A stretch of DNA of 64,000 nucleotides from assembly GCA_934476075.1 (NCBI GenBank), contig CAKSNH010000013.1, positions 1 through 64,000 on the forward strand, given 5' to 3'. A program made the position numbers and the translations under genes. Numbering within the stretch: the first letter of the stretch is position 1; each line of letters begins with the position of its first letter. The notes under the pieces are model-generated. The model ran no database searches and was not told the DNA's origin. It was given only the letters and a program-made list of their open reading frames with translations. Positions 35,382 to 45,092 of this stretch are shown here, in pieces. Source of the stretch: an uncultured Clostridia bacterium. Lineage in GTDB: Bacteria > Bacillota > Clostridia > UBA1381.

Positions 35382-37457
35382 ATGTCAGTATCAGAAATCT
35401 TCGGAAGCAACGTGTTTAACCTAACAGTTATGAAGGAACGTCTTCCAAAAGACACATTCAAATCAATCGAAAAAACTATCAAGGAAGGAACACCGCTTGA
35501 ACCGTCGGTAGCAGAAGTTGTTGCAAATGCTATGAAAGACTGGGCAATCGAAAAAGGTGCTACACACTACACACACTGGTTCCAGCCGATGACAGGTATC
35601 ACAGCTGAAAAACATGACGCTTTCATTACTCCGGCAGAGGACGGCAAAGTAATCATGGAGTTTTCGGGTAAGGAGCTTATCATGGGCGAACCTGACGCAT
35701 CAAGCTTCCCGTCAGGCGGTTTGAGAGCAACATTTGAGGCTCGTGGCTACACAGCATGGGACCCTACATCATATGCGTTCATCAAAGACGGTTCACTTTG
35801 TATTCCAACAGCTTTCTGCTCATACTCAGGTGAAGTTTTGGATAAAAAGACTCCGCTTTTGCGTTCAATGGAGGCTGTAAATAAAGAGGCTTTGAGAGTA
35901 TTGAAGTTCTTTGATTCAAAAGCTACAAGAGTTGTGTCATATGTCGGCCCTGAACAAGAATATTTCCTAACAGATGTTAAGCTATACAAACAACGTAAAG
36001 ACTTGATTTTGACAGGCAGAACACTATTCGGTGCAAAACCGTCAAAAGGTCAGGAACTTGAAGACCACTATTTCGGTACAATCAAAGAGCGAGTATCTGA
36101 GTTCATGAAAGAAATCGACGATGAACTTTGGAAATTGGGCGTACTTGACAAGACAAAACATAACGAAGTTGCTCCTGCTCAGCACGAACTTGCTCCTATT
36201 TTCTCAACAGCGAATATCGCTTGTGACCACAACCAGCTGACAATGGAAATCATGAAGAAAGTAGCTAACCGTCACGGTTTGGTATGCTTGCTGCATGAAA
36301 AGCCGTTCGAGGGTGTAAACGGTTCGGGTAAGCACAACAACTGGTCAATCGGTACAAATGACGGTGAACAATTATTAAAGCCGGGCAAAAACCCAATCAA
36401 GAACAAACAATTCCTATTGTTCCTAAGTGCGGTAATCAAAGCGGTTGACGAATACGGCGATTTGCTTAGAGTATCTGTTGCAACAGCCGGCAACGACCAC
36501 CGTTTGGGTGCTAACGAAGCTCCTCCGGCTATCGTATCAATGTTCTTGGGCGAACAATTAACTTCTGTTCTGCACGCTTTAAAAGAGGGCAAGACAACAA
36601 TGGAACAAACAGTATCTGTTCTTGAAACAGGTGTTGATACACTTCCTGTAATCAATAAGGACGCAACAGACAGAAACAGAACATCACCGTTTGCATTCAC
36701 AGGAAACAAGTTCGAGTTCAGAATGCCGGGTTCTGCACAATCTATCGCAGGTATCAACATTGTTATCAACACAATCGTTGCGGAAACATTGTCACAATTT
36801 GCCGACAGATTGGAAAAAGCAACAGATGTGGATACAGAAATCATGAACATCGTTATGGATACAATCAAAGAAAACAGCAGAATTATCTTCAACGGCAACA
36901 ACTATTCAGATGAATGGGTACAAGAGGCTGAAAGACGAGGCTTGCCAAATCTTAGAACATCAGCAGACGCACTTCCGTTGTTTGCATCTGAAAAGAGCGT
37001 TAAGCTATTTGAAAAGCACAACGTATTTACAAGAGCGGAAACAGAATCTCGTACAGACATCATGATTGAGGATTACAGCAAGGCATTGCACATTGAGGCT
37101 CTTACAATGCTTGAAATGGCAAACAGAGAAATTCTTCCTGCTTGTATTGCATACTCAACAGATGTTCTTCAATCAATCACAATGAAGAAATCAATCGGTT
37201 TGGAAGTACCTAACCAAGAAAAGCTTGTAGGCGAAATTTCAGCTTTGACAGAAACAATGATTTCACAAATTAATTCATTGCAAGCCATTATGGACAGCGT
37301 TCCGGAAGAATCTGTTATCGGTACAGCCAACTATTACAGAGATACCGTTATCCCTGCAATGGACGATTTGAGAGCAACAGCAGATACTTTGGAAACAAAA
37401 GTAAGCAAAGACTTCTGGCCGTTCCCTACATACGAAGATTTGTTATATAATGTTTGA
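35382..37457 (+). CDS. glnA: glutamine synthetase type III
   Basis: A 691-residue glutamine synthetase of the GSIII (GlnN) class, about 230 residues longer than GSI. It makes glutamine from glutamate, ammonia and ATP. Marks are the N-terminal G-S-N-V-F, the T-H-Y-T-H-W-F-Q-P-M-T-G block, G-P-E-Q-E-Y-F, N-E-V-A-P-A-Q-H-E and N-G-S-G-K-H-N-N-W-S. Codon use favours A/T-ending and highly expressed codons more than its neighbours. AGGAGG is 8 bases before ATG. The adjacent gatCAB consumes its product. Confidence 0.95.
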   Translation: MSVSEIFGSNVFNLTVMKERLPKDTFKSIEKTIKEGTPLEPSVAEVVANAMKDWAIEKGATHYTHWFQPMTGITAEKHDAFITPAEDGKVIMEFSGKELIMGEPDASSFPSGGLRATFEARGYTAWDPTSYAFIKDGSLCIPTAFCSYSGEVLDKKTPLLRSMEAVNKEALRVLKFFDSKATRVVSYVGPEQEYFLTDVKLYKQRKDLILTGRTLFGAKPSKGQELEDHYFGTIKERVSEFMKEIDDELWKLGVLDKTKHNEVAPAQHELAPIFSTANIACDHNQLTMEIMKKVANRHGLVCLLHEKPFEGVNGSGKHNNWSIGTNDGEQLLKPGKNPIKNKQFLLFLSAVIKAVDEYGDLLRVSVATAGNDHRLGANEAPPAIVSMFLGEQLTSVLHALKEGKTTMEQTVSVLETGVDTLPVINKDATDRNRTSPFAFTGNKFEFRMPGSAQSIAGINIVINTIVAETLSQFADRLEKATDVDTEIMNIVMDTIKENSRIIFNGNNYSDEWVQEAERRGLPNLRTSADALPLFASEKSVKLFEKHNVFTRAETESRTDIMIEDYSKALHIEALTMLEMANREILPACIAYSTDVLQSITMKKSIGLEVPNQEKLVGEISALTETMISQINSLQAIMDSVPEESVIGTANYYRDTVIPAMDDLRATADTLETKVSKDFWPFPTYEDLLYNV

Positions 37458-37493
37458 TTTTTGTAATTGAATATGGTAATATAGAATTATGAT

Positions 37494-37527
37494 AAAGCAC
37501 GATTAGTATTAATCGTGCTTTGTTTTT
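37494..37527 (+). terminator. terminator of glnA
   Basis: AAAGCACGATTA/TAATCGTGCTTT, a perfect 12-bp stem with a 4-base loop and a T run. Confidence 0.9.
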
Positions 37528-37556
37528 GTAAAGGTAAATAAATCATAATTTAATAT

Positions 37557-37585
37557 ACCCCAAAAAAACAAACAGGATATACGAA
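37557..37585 (+). promoter_or_regulatory. possible SigI-dependent promoter of sigI-rsgI
   Basis: ACCCCA and, 19 bp later, CGAA resemble the -35 ACCCC and -10 CGAA elements reported for SigI promoters. It lies 32 bases before the sigI start and would make the operon autoregulated. A vegetative match (TATAAT at 37590-37595) is also close. Confidence 0.5.
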
Positions 37586-37616
37586 TAAATATAATGTATT
37601 TATAAGGAATGGTAAA

Positions 37617-38300
37617 ATGAATATAAACGAGTATGTGTCAGAGATAAAGGACGACAATACAAAAATAGATGTATTCATTGAAGAATACAAACCGTTCATT
37701 ATGGGTGTGGTTTCAAGAAAACTGGGCGGTTTTTTTGAATATGGCGTGGACGAGGAACTGAGTGTGGCACTCGGTGCGTTTTTGGAGGCGATAAACGGCT
37801 TCGACCAAAACAAAGGAAATTTCCTATCCTTTGCGTCTACCGTCATTCACAGACGCTTGATTGATTTTCTGCGGCGGAAAAAACATAATGAACTGTCCAT
37901 AGAGGACTGCGAGGAGAATAACCCCGCTTTGCTTGGTAAAAGCTCCGTTGAGTCGTACAATCAGAGTGAGTATGAAGAAAATCTGCGTATTGAACTTGAA
38001 ATGTTCCGCCGTGAATTGTCCGTGTTCGGAATAAGCATGGAAAAGCTGGTTAAAGCGTCACCAAAGCAGAAAGGAACACGAAAACTGTATAATACAGTTG
38101 TTTCGTACATAACCCAAAATGAAGAAATTTTAACCCAGATTTTGCAAAAAGGCTATATGCCCGTTACGGCAGTGAGCGAGAATTTGGGTATTAACCGCAA
38201 GAAAATAGAACGTGGACGTGATTATATTATTGCGTGCGTGATTATTCAGCATGGAGATTATGTGTATATGAAAGAATATATTAAGTGGGAGGTGATATAA
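37617..38300 (+). CDS. sigI: RNA polymerase sigma factor SigI
   Basis: A 227-residue sigma-70-family factor. Region 2 is clear (Y-K-P-F-I, D-E-E-L-S-V-A-L, A-F-L-E-A-I, F-L-S-F-A, R-R-L-I-D-F-L-R-R). The C-terminal SigI-specific domain ends with a helix-turn-helix (V-T-A-V-S-E-N-L-G-I-N-R-K-K-I-E-R). SigI factors respond to heat, wall stress or extracellular polysaccharides through their RsgI partner. The stop overlaps rsgI as TAATG. Confidence 0.9.
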   Translation: MNINEYVSEIKDDNTKIDVFIEEYKPFIMGVVSRKLGGFFEYGVDEELSVALGAFLEAINGFDQNKGNFLSFASTVIHRRLIDFLRRKKHNELSIEDCEENNPALLGKSSVESYNQSEYEENLRIELEMFRRELSVFGISMEKLVKASPKQKGTRKLYNTVVSYITQNEEILTQILQKGYMPVTAVSENLGINRKKIERGRDYIIACVIIQHGDYVYMKEYIKWEVI

Positions 38301-40459
38301 TGAAGGGCAGAATAATAGAAATCAATAACGGATATGCAATAGTAATCACCAAAAACGGTGAGTTTGTGAAAACAAGAAATTACAAAAAAGCGTCTGTGGG
38401 CGATGAAATAACCGTATGCACAGGATTTGCGGGATATACAAAAGCAATAGCGGCGGCTGCGGCTATGGTGGCGGTATTTTGCGGTACGGCGGTGTCATAT
38501 TGTATGCCCACGAGTTATGTCGATATATGTATAAACCCCGAAATTGAACTCAAACTTAATATGTATGACATTGTTATCGGTGCGGAAGGGAAAAATGATG
38601 ACGGTGCTGCGGTGCTCGGCAGGGAAAATGTGAAAAATGTAAAGCTGAAAAACGCACTTGACGATATAATCGAGAATGCACAGAGTTTAGGATTTATTCC
38701 CGAAAATGAGGAAAAGACGGTTGTATTGTCGGTGTTTGCGAAAAATGAGGGTACGGCAAAAAGCCTGTATGAAAGCGTTAAGGCTTATGAAGTGCCGGAG
38801 AGAATTAACAAGGTAGTGAAAATTGCAAGCAGTGACGATGTTACAAATGCAAATGCGGAGAATTTGTCCGTGGGCAAATATTTGCTTGTGAACGAGGTTG
38901 CGGACGCTGTGCCCGAAATGTCAAAAGAGGAATGGAAAAATCATTCGGTTAAAGAGATTATAACAACGCTTGACAAGGTAAAGGACAACAGCGTAACAAC
39001 AACATCTGCACAGGCGGAAAATCCGCAGAATACAGTCGGCGGAACGGAAAACGTTATCGAAAATAAGCCGAAAATCAGTCCGAAACCCGAAACGGGTACG
39101 GCGGAACGTCCGACAACCTTTACAGAGCGTAAAACTGAGGATATTCCAAAACCGCAGACTATAAAAGCTGACGAGAGAAATACGCAAAAGCCGACTGAAA
39201 CAAGGTTTGGTGTGCCTGTCGGGGATATTGCTCCGAAAGAGGAAAAGAAACCTGTGATATTTGCCGACAGCGAGCCTATGCCAAACCACGATGGCGGCAA
39301 TGCAGAGCCGAATGACGAGCCTAAACCGCCGGAGATTGAAAGCCGAGATAATGAACCGCCGTCAAACAACAGTGAGTTTGAGAAACCGCCGATAACAAGC
39401 GGTGACGATTTTGGCGAAAACAATATTTTTGATGACGGCAGAAAAGACGATAACAATAATGTGCTTGATAATGAGCCTGTAAATGGCGATGGGGATATGA
39501 CACTTCAAAACGGCGATAAGACTCATTCGGGCGGCGGTGCAAAAGCAGATAGTAACAAGTCAAATATTGACAATCGACCGAATGAGAACCCGAACGGCGG
39601 ATTTGGTGACAGACAAGACGAGCCGAGCAACAAAGATTTTGACAGTCGACCGAATGAGAACCCGAACGGCGGATTTGGTGACAGACAAGACGAGCCGAGC
39701 AACAAAGATTTTGACAGTCGACCGAATGAGAACCCAAACGGTGGGTTTGGTGACAGGAAAGACGAGCCGAGCGACAAGGATTTTGGCAATCGACCGAATG
39801 AGAACCCAAACGGTGGGTTTGGTGACAGGCAAGACGAGCCGAGCGACAAAGATTTTGGCAATCGACCGAATGACAATCCAAACGGTGGGTTTGGTGACAG
39901 GCAAGACACACCGCCGGACAGGGATTTTGGCAATCGACCGAATGAGAACCCAAACGGTGGGTTTGATAACAGGCAAGACGAGCCGAGCGATAAGGATTTT
40001 GGCAATCGACCGAATGAGAACCCAAACGGTGGGTTTGATAACAGGCAAGACGAGCCGAGCGATAAGGATTTTAACAGTCAACTGAATGAGAACCCAAACG
40101 GCGGATTTGGTGACAGACAAGACGAGCCGAGCGACAAGGATTTTGACAACCGACCGAATGAGAATCCAAACGGTGGGTTTGGTGACAGGCAAGACGAGCC
40201 GAGCGACAAGGATTTTGACAATCGACCGAATGAGAATCCAAACGGTGGGTTTGATGACAGGCAAGACACACCGCCGGACAGGGATTTTGATGACAGAACG
40301 TATTTTGATATGCCAAGCTTTGACGGCGGACATGATGAGATGCCGTCAGAATGGGATTTTGGCGACAGCGGATTTGACGGAGAATGGAATGATGCTCCCG
40401 ACGACAATCCTCCGCCGGAGCATGAAAACGGTTTTAATGACGGGCCGTTTGGCGAATAA
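38300..40459 (+). CDS. rsgI: RsgI-type anti-sigma factor with tandem-repeat tail
   Basis: A 719-residue single-pass membrane protein. The N-terminal cytosolic domain (about 1-50; G-R-I-I-E-I-N-N-G-Y-A-I-V) binds SigI. A TM helix (about 52-75) is followed by the RsgI periplasmic domain with Y-V-D-I-C-I-N-P-E-I-E-L. From about residue 240 the protein is disordered and rich in Pro/Glu/Asn/Asp. It then carries ten 24-residue repeats (R-P-N-E-N-P-N-G-G-F-G-D-R-Q-D-E-P-S-D) and an acidic C terminus. No carbohydrate-binding module or protease is attached, unlike cellulosomal RsgIs. ATG 38300 is coupled to sigI. Confidence 0.87.
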   Translation: MKGRIIEINNGYAIVITKNGEFVKTRNYKKASVGDEITVCTGFAGYTKAIAAAAAMVAVFCGTAVSYCMPTSYVDICINPEIELKLNMYDIVIGAEGKNDDGAAVLGRENVKNVKLKNALDDIIENAQSLGFIPENEEKTVVLSVFAKNEGTAKSLYESVKAYEVPERINKVVKIASSDDVTNANAENLSVGKYLLVNEVADAVPEMSKEEWKNHSVKEIITTLDKVKDNSVTTTSAQAENPQNTVGGTENVIENKPKISPKPETGTAERPTTFTERKTEDIPKPQTIKADERNTQKPTETRFGVPVGDIAPKEEKKPVIFADSEPMPNHDGGNAEPNDEPKPPEIESRDNEPPSNNSEFEKPPITSGDDFGENNIFDDGRKDDNNNVLDNEPVNGDGDMTLQNGDKTHSGGGAKADSNKSNIDNRPNENPNGGFGDRQDEPSNKDFDSRPNENPNGGFGDRQDEPSNKDFDSRPNENPNGGFGDRKDEPSDKDFGNRPNENPNGGFGDRQDEPSDKDFGNRPNDNPNGGFGDRQDTPPDRDFGNRPNENPNGGFDNRQDEPSDKDFGNRPNENPNGGFDNRQDEPSDKDFNSQLNENPNGGFGDRQDEPSDKDFDNRPNENPNGGFGDRQDEPSDKDFDNRPNENPNGGFDDRQDTPPDRDFDDRTYFDMPSFDGGHDEMPSEWDFGDSGFDGEWNDAPDDNPPPEHENGFNDGPFGE
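39572..40291 (+). repeat. ten tandem 72-bp coding repeats inside rsgI
   Basis: Each unit encodes 24 residues. Units differ at a few codons (E/T-P-S/P, G-D/D-N/D-D), showing duplication followed by drift. Long open frames in other phases across this block are by-products of the repeat. Confidence 0.95.
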
Positions 40460-40465
40460 CTGAAT

Positions 40466-40512
40466 AAAGCCTCAAAGGTCAAACCGAAAATCTGACCTTT
40501 GAGGCTTTTGTT
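40466..40512. terminator. terminator between rsgI and the exchanger gene
   Basis: AAAGCCTCAAAGGTCA/TGACCTTTGAGGCTTT, a 16-bp stem, T-rich on the right and A-rich on the left, serving convergent genes. Confidence 0.9.
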
Positions 40513-40521
40513 TTGAGAAAA

Positions 40522-41487
40522 TTATCTCAATATGATATATGCCGAATAGGCTATATAGGTAATCAGCATGGAAATTGCAAACGGTTTTGTAGTCTTTTTG
40601 GTTTTGATGAACACAAGATACATTGCGATACTTATGACAGTTAGAATAATTGTGTCATATATAGCAAGCATATCAACATTTATCGGGTGGATTGCCGCCG
40701 AAACACCAAGCACAAAGAACACGTTAAAAATGTTTGAGCCGAGCACGTTGCCGAGTGCAATATCACTCTCATTCTTTTTCAGAGCAACAACAGATGTGAC
40801 AAGCTCCGGAAGTGATGTGCCTATTGCAATGATGGTTAAGCCTATCAGCGTTTCGCTGACGTGGAGTGTCAGTGCAATGGATTGGGCGGACATTACCGTA
40901 AGCTTGCCGCCGATTGAAATTCCCGCAATTCCAAGCAGCGAGAAAAGTATGTACATAGGAACGGATTTTAGCTTTTCATCGGGTTCTTCATCGGCAAGAG
41001 ATGCTTTGTACTTTAATGCACTTCTTACGTTGAATATTATAAAAAGTACAAAAAATGCAAGAAAGATTATGCCGTCAATATGTGATAATGTAAGTGTTGA
41101 GTTTCTTTTGTATATGCGGTCAAAAGCCAGCATAAACATCAGGACGGCGGATAATATGGCAAGCGGAAAATCACGCTTTAAGACGGATTTATCAACGGCT
41201 ATCGAGCCTACCAATGCAGATATACCCGTTACCATAAGCAAGTTGAAAATATTCGAGCCGATAACGTTGCTCACGGCAATCTCATTGCTGCCTGCCAGTG
41301 CTGCGGCGATACTTACCGCTGCTTCGGGCAGACTTGTGCCGAATGCAACTACGGTAAGACCTATTACTATTGACGGTATTTTAAGTTTTTTGGCGATACC
41401 CGACGCACCGTCAACAAATACGTCCGCACCTTTGATAAGCAGGAAAAATCCCACTATAAGCAAAAGTATGTCCAGTAAAGTTTTCAT
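40522..41487 (-). CDS. Na+/Ca2+ exchanger of the CaCA family (YrbG-like)
   Basis: A 321-residue membrane protein with about ten TM helices and two alpha-repeats: G-T-S-L-P-E-A-A-V-S near residue 58 and G-T-S-L-P-E-L-V-T-S near 230, each followed by G-S-N-I-F-N. These Glu/Ser/Asn residues form the ion-binding site. It probably extrudes Ca2+ using Na+ or H+. ATG 41487 follows AAAGGAG; codons up to 41574 run into repeat A and are not counted. Confidence 0.9.
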   Translation of the reverse strand: MKTLLDILLLIVGFFLLIKGADVFVDGASGIAKKLKIPSIVIGLTVVAFGTSLPEAAVSIAAALAGSNEIAVSNVIGSNIFNLLMVTGISALVGSIAVDKSVLKRDFPLAILSAVLMFMLAFDRIYKRNSTLTLSHIDGIIFLAFFVLFIIFNVRSALKYKASLADEEPDEKLKSVPMYILFSLLGIAGISIGGKLTVMSAQSIALTLHVSETLIGLTIIAIGTSLPELVTSVVALKKNESDIALGNVLGSNIFNVFFVLGVSAAIHPINVDMLAIYDTIILTVISIAMYLVFIKTKKTTKPFAISMLITYIAYSAYIILR

Positions 41488-41521
41488 ATAAATTTTCTCC
41501 TTTTGTATTTGGGGGCAGTCA

Positions 41522-41619
41522 TAAAAAAGCTTCTGATAGAAGCACCGCCTGCGGGCGGAGGAATAATGTAGCATTTTTGATTTTTCGTCATTGCGTTTTA
41601 CGCAATTTCCTACAAATTA
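41522..41619 (-). repeat. dispersed repeat family A, copy 2 (inverted)
   Basis: A full-length copy in reverse orientation. It begins in the T run of the yebC terminator and ends with the GCTTCT/AGAAGC hairpin 35 bases before the exchanger start. Confidence 0.9.
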
Positions 41620-41623
41620 AAAA

Positions 41624-41663
41624 AAGACTTTTATTGCCGCACAAAAGTAACAATAAAAGTCTT
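41624..41663 (-). terminator. terminator downstream of yebC
   Basis: On the minus strand, AAGACTTTTATTG/CAATAAAAGTCTT stem followed by T6 that merges with repeat A. Confidence 0.85.
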
Positions 41664-41762
41664 GCTAATTATAAATGGTACGGATTGAATAAAATCAATC
41701 GGGACTGTCGACACCATTAACGTTAAAACGTAAGCTACTCCCTTTTATTTTAAACAAATTAA

Positions 41763-42506
41763 TCAGTCTTCATCGGGTTCTTCCGGCATATCCCAGTTGT
41801 GATATACTTCCTGAACGTCATCGTTTTCTTCCATAGCTTCAAGCAATTTGGTCATCATAAGAATTTGCTTTTCATCGGTAAGCTGTACCATAGTTTGAGG
41901 AACAAGCTGTACTTCGGCTGATGAAATAACGTATTTTTGTTCAAGAGCGTCACGAACCTCGTGGAAAGCCTCCGGAGAAGTTGTGATTTCGTAGTAATCT
42001 TCTTCAACGGCAATATCATCAGCACCTGCGTCAAGAGCGTCCATGGTGATAGTGTCCTCGTCAAAGTTTGCGTCATTTTCTATAACGATAATGCCCTTTT
42101 TGTCAAACATAAAGCTTACACAGCCGTTTTGACCAAGGTTGCCGCCGAATTTATCGAAGTAGTGACGCATATCGCCGGCAGTACGGTTTTTGTTGTCGGT
42201 CAAGGTTTCAACGATAACCGCTACACCGTTAGGACCGTAACCCTCGTATGTATTGTTTTCGTAATTTGTTGTGTCGCCGGCACCGGCAGCTTTTTTGATT
42301 GTACGATTTATGTTGTCATTAGGCATATTGTTGCTGCGTGCCTTTGAAATAACGTCTTTAAGACGTGAGTTGTTGTCGGGGTCGGGACCGCCGGCTTTAA
42401 CAGCAACGATAATTTCTCTTGCAATCTTTGTGAAAATTTTTGCTCTTTGTGCGTCATTAGCACCTTTTTTTCTCTTAATTGTACTCCACTTAGAGTGTCC
42501 TGACAT
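41763..42506 (-). CDS. yebC: YebC/PmpR-family protein
   Basis: A 247-residue protein of the YebC/TACO1 family. The start S-G-H-S-K-W-S-T-I-K-R-K-K is nearly invariant, and E-G-Y-G-P-N-G-V-A and the acidic second domain follow. Members are described as transcription regulators and, more recently, as translation factors that relieve stalling at proline-rich stretches. ATG 42506 follows AAAGGAGAG; the frame continues to 42563 without support. Confidence 0.92.
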   Translation of the reverse strand: MSGHSKWSTIKRKKGANDAQRAKIFTKIAREIIVAVKAGGPDPDNNSRLKDVISKARSNNMPNDNINRTIKKAAGAGDTTNYENNTYEGYGPNGVAVIVETLTDNKNRTAGDMRHYFDKFGGNLGQNGCVSFMFDKKGIIVIENDANFDEDTITMDALDAGADDIAVEEDYYEITTSPEAFHEVRDALEQKYVISSAEVQLVPQTMVQLTDEKQILMMTKLLEAMEENDDVQEVYHNWDMPEEPDED

Positions 42507-42619
42507 TGTTCTATCTCTCCTTTGTAAATTTATTCGTATACATAGCAAAGGGGCTATTACCAAGAAATATATGATTACTCACATAAAACCTTTGCAATAG
42601 CCCTATTTATGGCATATTA

Positions 42620-43441
42620 TCAGTTTGCAGACGGTGCAGTTGTGCTGTCTGCTGTATTGTCTGCTGTATTGTCAGATGTTGTATCAGTATTTGTGTTAGC
42701 TGATGTATCGGCTGACGGAGTCGGAGTTGCACTGTTTTCTTTGGCAATTCTTTCTTCGTAATCCTTTTGGTTTACAGTATTGCGAACCTCTTTCCAAGTA
42801 GTATCGCCTGTAACGTCATCACCCAAGCCGTAATATTCTTTAAATTCGGCAAGATTATCGTCGCCTACATATTGTGAAAGTTTAACTTCACCCAAAGCAA
42901 CACCCCATGTTGTATCTGCTGTGATGCTTGCATTGTCTGAAAGACCAAGCTGTGCTTTTGCCTCGTCAAGAGAAAGACCGCTAAGCTCTGCCATTTTACC
43001 CAATGGTCTGTAATCAGACGCTACATCTGCCAAAGTATCACGTTTCATATCTTTCGGCAAACCGTATTCTTCCTTGAATTCGTCAACAGTCATGCGAGCA
43101 TTTGCGGCAAGTTCTTCAAGAGTTTGACCGCTTACATCAAGATAACCCATGTGATTATACTTGTTGTATTTTTGAACGCCCAATGTACCGAAAACGGAAA
43201 TTACCGCAACTACAACCGCAACGGCAACATAGCTTAGTGCCAAAACCAATTTTTTGTTGACAGGCTTTGCGGGTGCTGCCTCGTCAACAGGTGCAAAATC
43301 CGGATTTGCAATGTTGTCGGCTGTTTCGGGTGTGTCAGTTTCTTCAACCGGTTCTGCGGTTTGTGAAACAGTTTCGTTTACTTCATCTGAATTTTCGATA
43401 ATTTCTTCAGAATTTTCGTTGTTATTTAATTCTTCACTCAT
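42620..43441 (-). CDS. single-pass membrane protein with Asp/Thr-rich ends
   Basis: A 273-residue protein. An acidic, low-complexity N terminus (about 60 residues) precedes one TM helix (V-A-V-A-V-V-V-A-V-I-S). The outer part has three or four related blocks of about 35 residues with patterns such as D-E-F-K-E-E-Y-G-L-P and E-F-K-E-Y-Y-G-L. They recall short helical motifs found in membrane-associated clostridial proteins. A Thr/Ser/Asp-rich tail ends the protein. ATG 43441 follows AAGGAG. Function unknown. Confidence 0.75.
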   Translation of the reverse strand: MSEELNNNENSEEIIENSDEVNETVSQTAEPVEETDTPETADNIANPDFAPVDEAAPAKPVNKKLVLALSYVAVAVVVAVISVFGTLGVQKYNKYNHMGYLDVSGQTLEELAANARMTVDEFKEEYGLPKDMKRDTLADVASDYRPLGKMAELSGLSLDEAKAQLGLSDNASITADTTWGVALGEVKLSQYVGDDNLAEFKEYYGLGDDVTGDTTWKEVRNTVNQKDYEERIAKENSATPTPSADTSANTNTDTTSDNTADNTADSTTAPSAN

Positions 43442-43895
43442 TTTAAAAATCTCCTTATCGATAAGCATTTTAAAACACAAGCAACAGTGTGTTATAAAAC
43501 AGCTTTTTTAATTTTCCGCCCGAAAGCGGTATCTTGTATTAACATATTATTATGCAATGTAAGATATTATATCACAAACTGCGAAAGATTACAATACATA
43601 ATTAACGATATACGGCAGTTTTTTTGTAGGATAAAAAGGAGAGGGGGATGGGAATAGTATAAATTATAATTTATCTAAATCATACCCAAAAATCACCAAT
43701 AAAAAAATTATTCCGTTTTTATAAACAATTAATTGTAATTATACAAAATATGTGGTATAATTATTAAAAGGCAAATTTGGCAAATAAAATCAAAGTAACG
43801 GTATGTGCCGATAAAAAATACAATATAAGGAGGGGATTCATTTACAAAAATGAGTGCATACCTGTGAAATGACAAAAAGAAAGAGGGGAATAAAA
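43442..43895. promoter_or_regulatory. divergent intergenic region with two promoters
   Basis: Minus strand: TTGTAA, 17 bp, TATAAT at 43566-43594, for the membrane protein. Plus strand: TTGTAA, 17 bp, TATAAT at 43733-43761, for the SLH protein. Nothing else was recognised in between. Confidence 0.65.
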
Positions 43896-45092
43896 ATGAT
43901 AAAGAAAATATTAAGTTTTTTTGTGACAGTATGTATATTGTGCACGGTTTTCCCGTGTGCGGTTTTTGCGATTGACGAAAGCGGTGAGATTGACGCCGCA
44001 AGAAAGGCTATCAGAAAGAGTGAAAGTACGCTTACAGCGTATAATGATATGCCAATGGAAGCATTTATAAGCCTTGTAAAGACAGTTATTCCGGCAGACA
44101 GCAGTGTGGAGCTCTCTTTTGAGAAAGAATCTGATTACCGTATATACAACGCAACGAGCGAAAAAGACGGTTCGATTTTTGCAAATATCCGGTTCACCTG
44201 CGGGCCTTACACAAGACACGATATGTATACCATTAAAATACCGGCACTTACCGGTGCGGCGGCTGAAAACAATCAGGACGCTGAAAATGTGGCAAAGGAT
44301 ATTGCAGAGGCAAGGGAAATTTTCAAGAGCGTTTCACTTGACCCGAACGTTACGCCGGACGATATTTTAAACTCGATAAGAGCGGTTATCACACACGGCA
44401 GTACGGTAACGCTTGACGGCGAATTTACAAAGGTAGATTCTACCGCAAAGAAAAAAGGCTCGGTAAAATGTTTTGTTAAATTTACAATCAACAGTGCGTC
44501 TGATACATTGAAGGTGTACAATACACTTAAATTGCTTGGCGACAATTCAGCCAACATACCTACAACTCCGGCAGCACCGGCAGGATTTACAGACGTGGCA
44601 GACGATGCATACTATGCAGATGCGGTTAAATGGGCGGTTGAAAAGAATATCACTCAGGGTACAAGCGATACAACTTTCTCTCCTGACGAAACCTGTACAA
44701 GAGCACAAATTCTGACATTCCTATGGCGTGCGGTAGGCTCGCCGAAAACAGGTGACGCAAATCCTTTTGCAGACGTAACGGCAAACGATTATTACTATGA
44801 CGCAGCTATTTGGGCGGCTAAGATGGGTATGGTTTCTGGCGACAGATTTAACGGCGATACCCCTTGCACAAGAGCACTTACCGTTACATATCTATGGCAG
44901 AATGACGGTGCGGAAGAATACGAGGATTTGGGCGTATTTGATGATGTTGACGCTAATGCGAGTTATTGTGCGGCGGTATCATGGGCAGTTGAAAACGGCG
45001 TTACAAGCGGTGTGTCCGATACGGAATTTGCACCTAATGAAATTTGTTCGAGAGGTCAGATTGTGACTTTCCTGAAAAGAGCATTGGGCTGA
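43896..45092 (+). CDS. SLH-domain surface protein
   Basis: A 398-residue secreted protein with a signal peptide (about 25 residues). The first 200 residues form two related beta-rich domains of unknown type. Three S-layer-homology motifs follow from about residue 225 (F-T-D-V-A-D-D-A-Y-Y-A-D-A-V, P-F-A-D-V-T-A-N-D-Y-Y, V-F-D-D-V-D-A-N-A-S-Y). SLH triplets anchor proteins to pyruvylated wall polymers. AGAGGGGA precedes ATG 43896. Confidence 0.85.
   Translation: MIKKILSFFVTVCILCTVFPCAVFAIDESGEIDAARKAIRKSESTLTAYNDMPMEAFISLVKTVIPADSSVELSFEKESDYRIYNATSEKDGSIFANIRFTCGPYTRHDMYTIKIPALTGAAAENNQDAENVAKDIAEAREIFKSVSLDPNVTPDDILNSIRAVITHGSTVTLDGEFTKVDSTAKKKGSVKCFVKFTINSASDTLKVYNTLKLLGDNSANIPTTPAAPAGFTDVADDAYYADAVKWAVEKNITQGTSDTTFSPDETCTRAQILTFLWRAVGSPKTGDANPFADVTANDYYYDAAIWAAKMGMVSGDRFNGDTPCTRALTVTYLWQNDGAEEYEDLGVFDDVDANASYCAAVSWAVENGVTSGVSDTEFAPNEICSRGQIVTFLKRALG

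Noticed and set aside
39572..40291. CRISPR array
   Set aside because: The 72-bp units are contiguous, diverged and in frame with a protein; there are no spacers and no cas genes.
39321..40482. Several long open frames on both strands across rsgI
   Set aside because: They are by-products of the 72-bp coding repeat, whose length is a multiple of three; only the rsgI frame has an RsgI start, TM helix and coupling to sigI.
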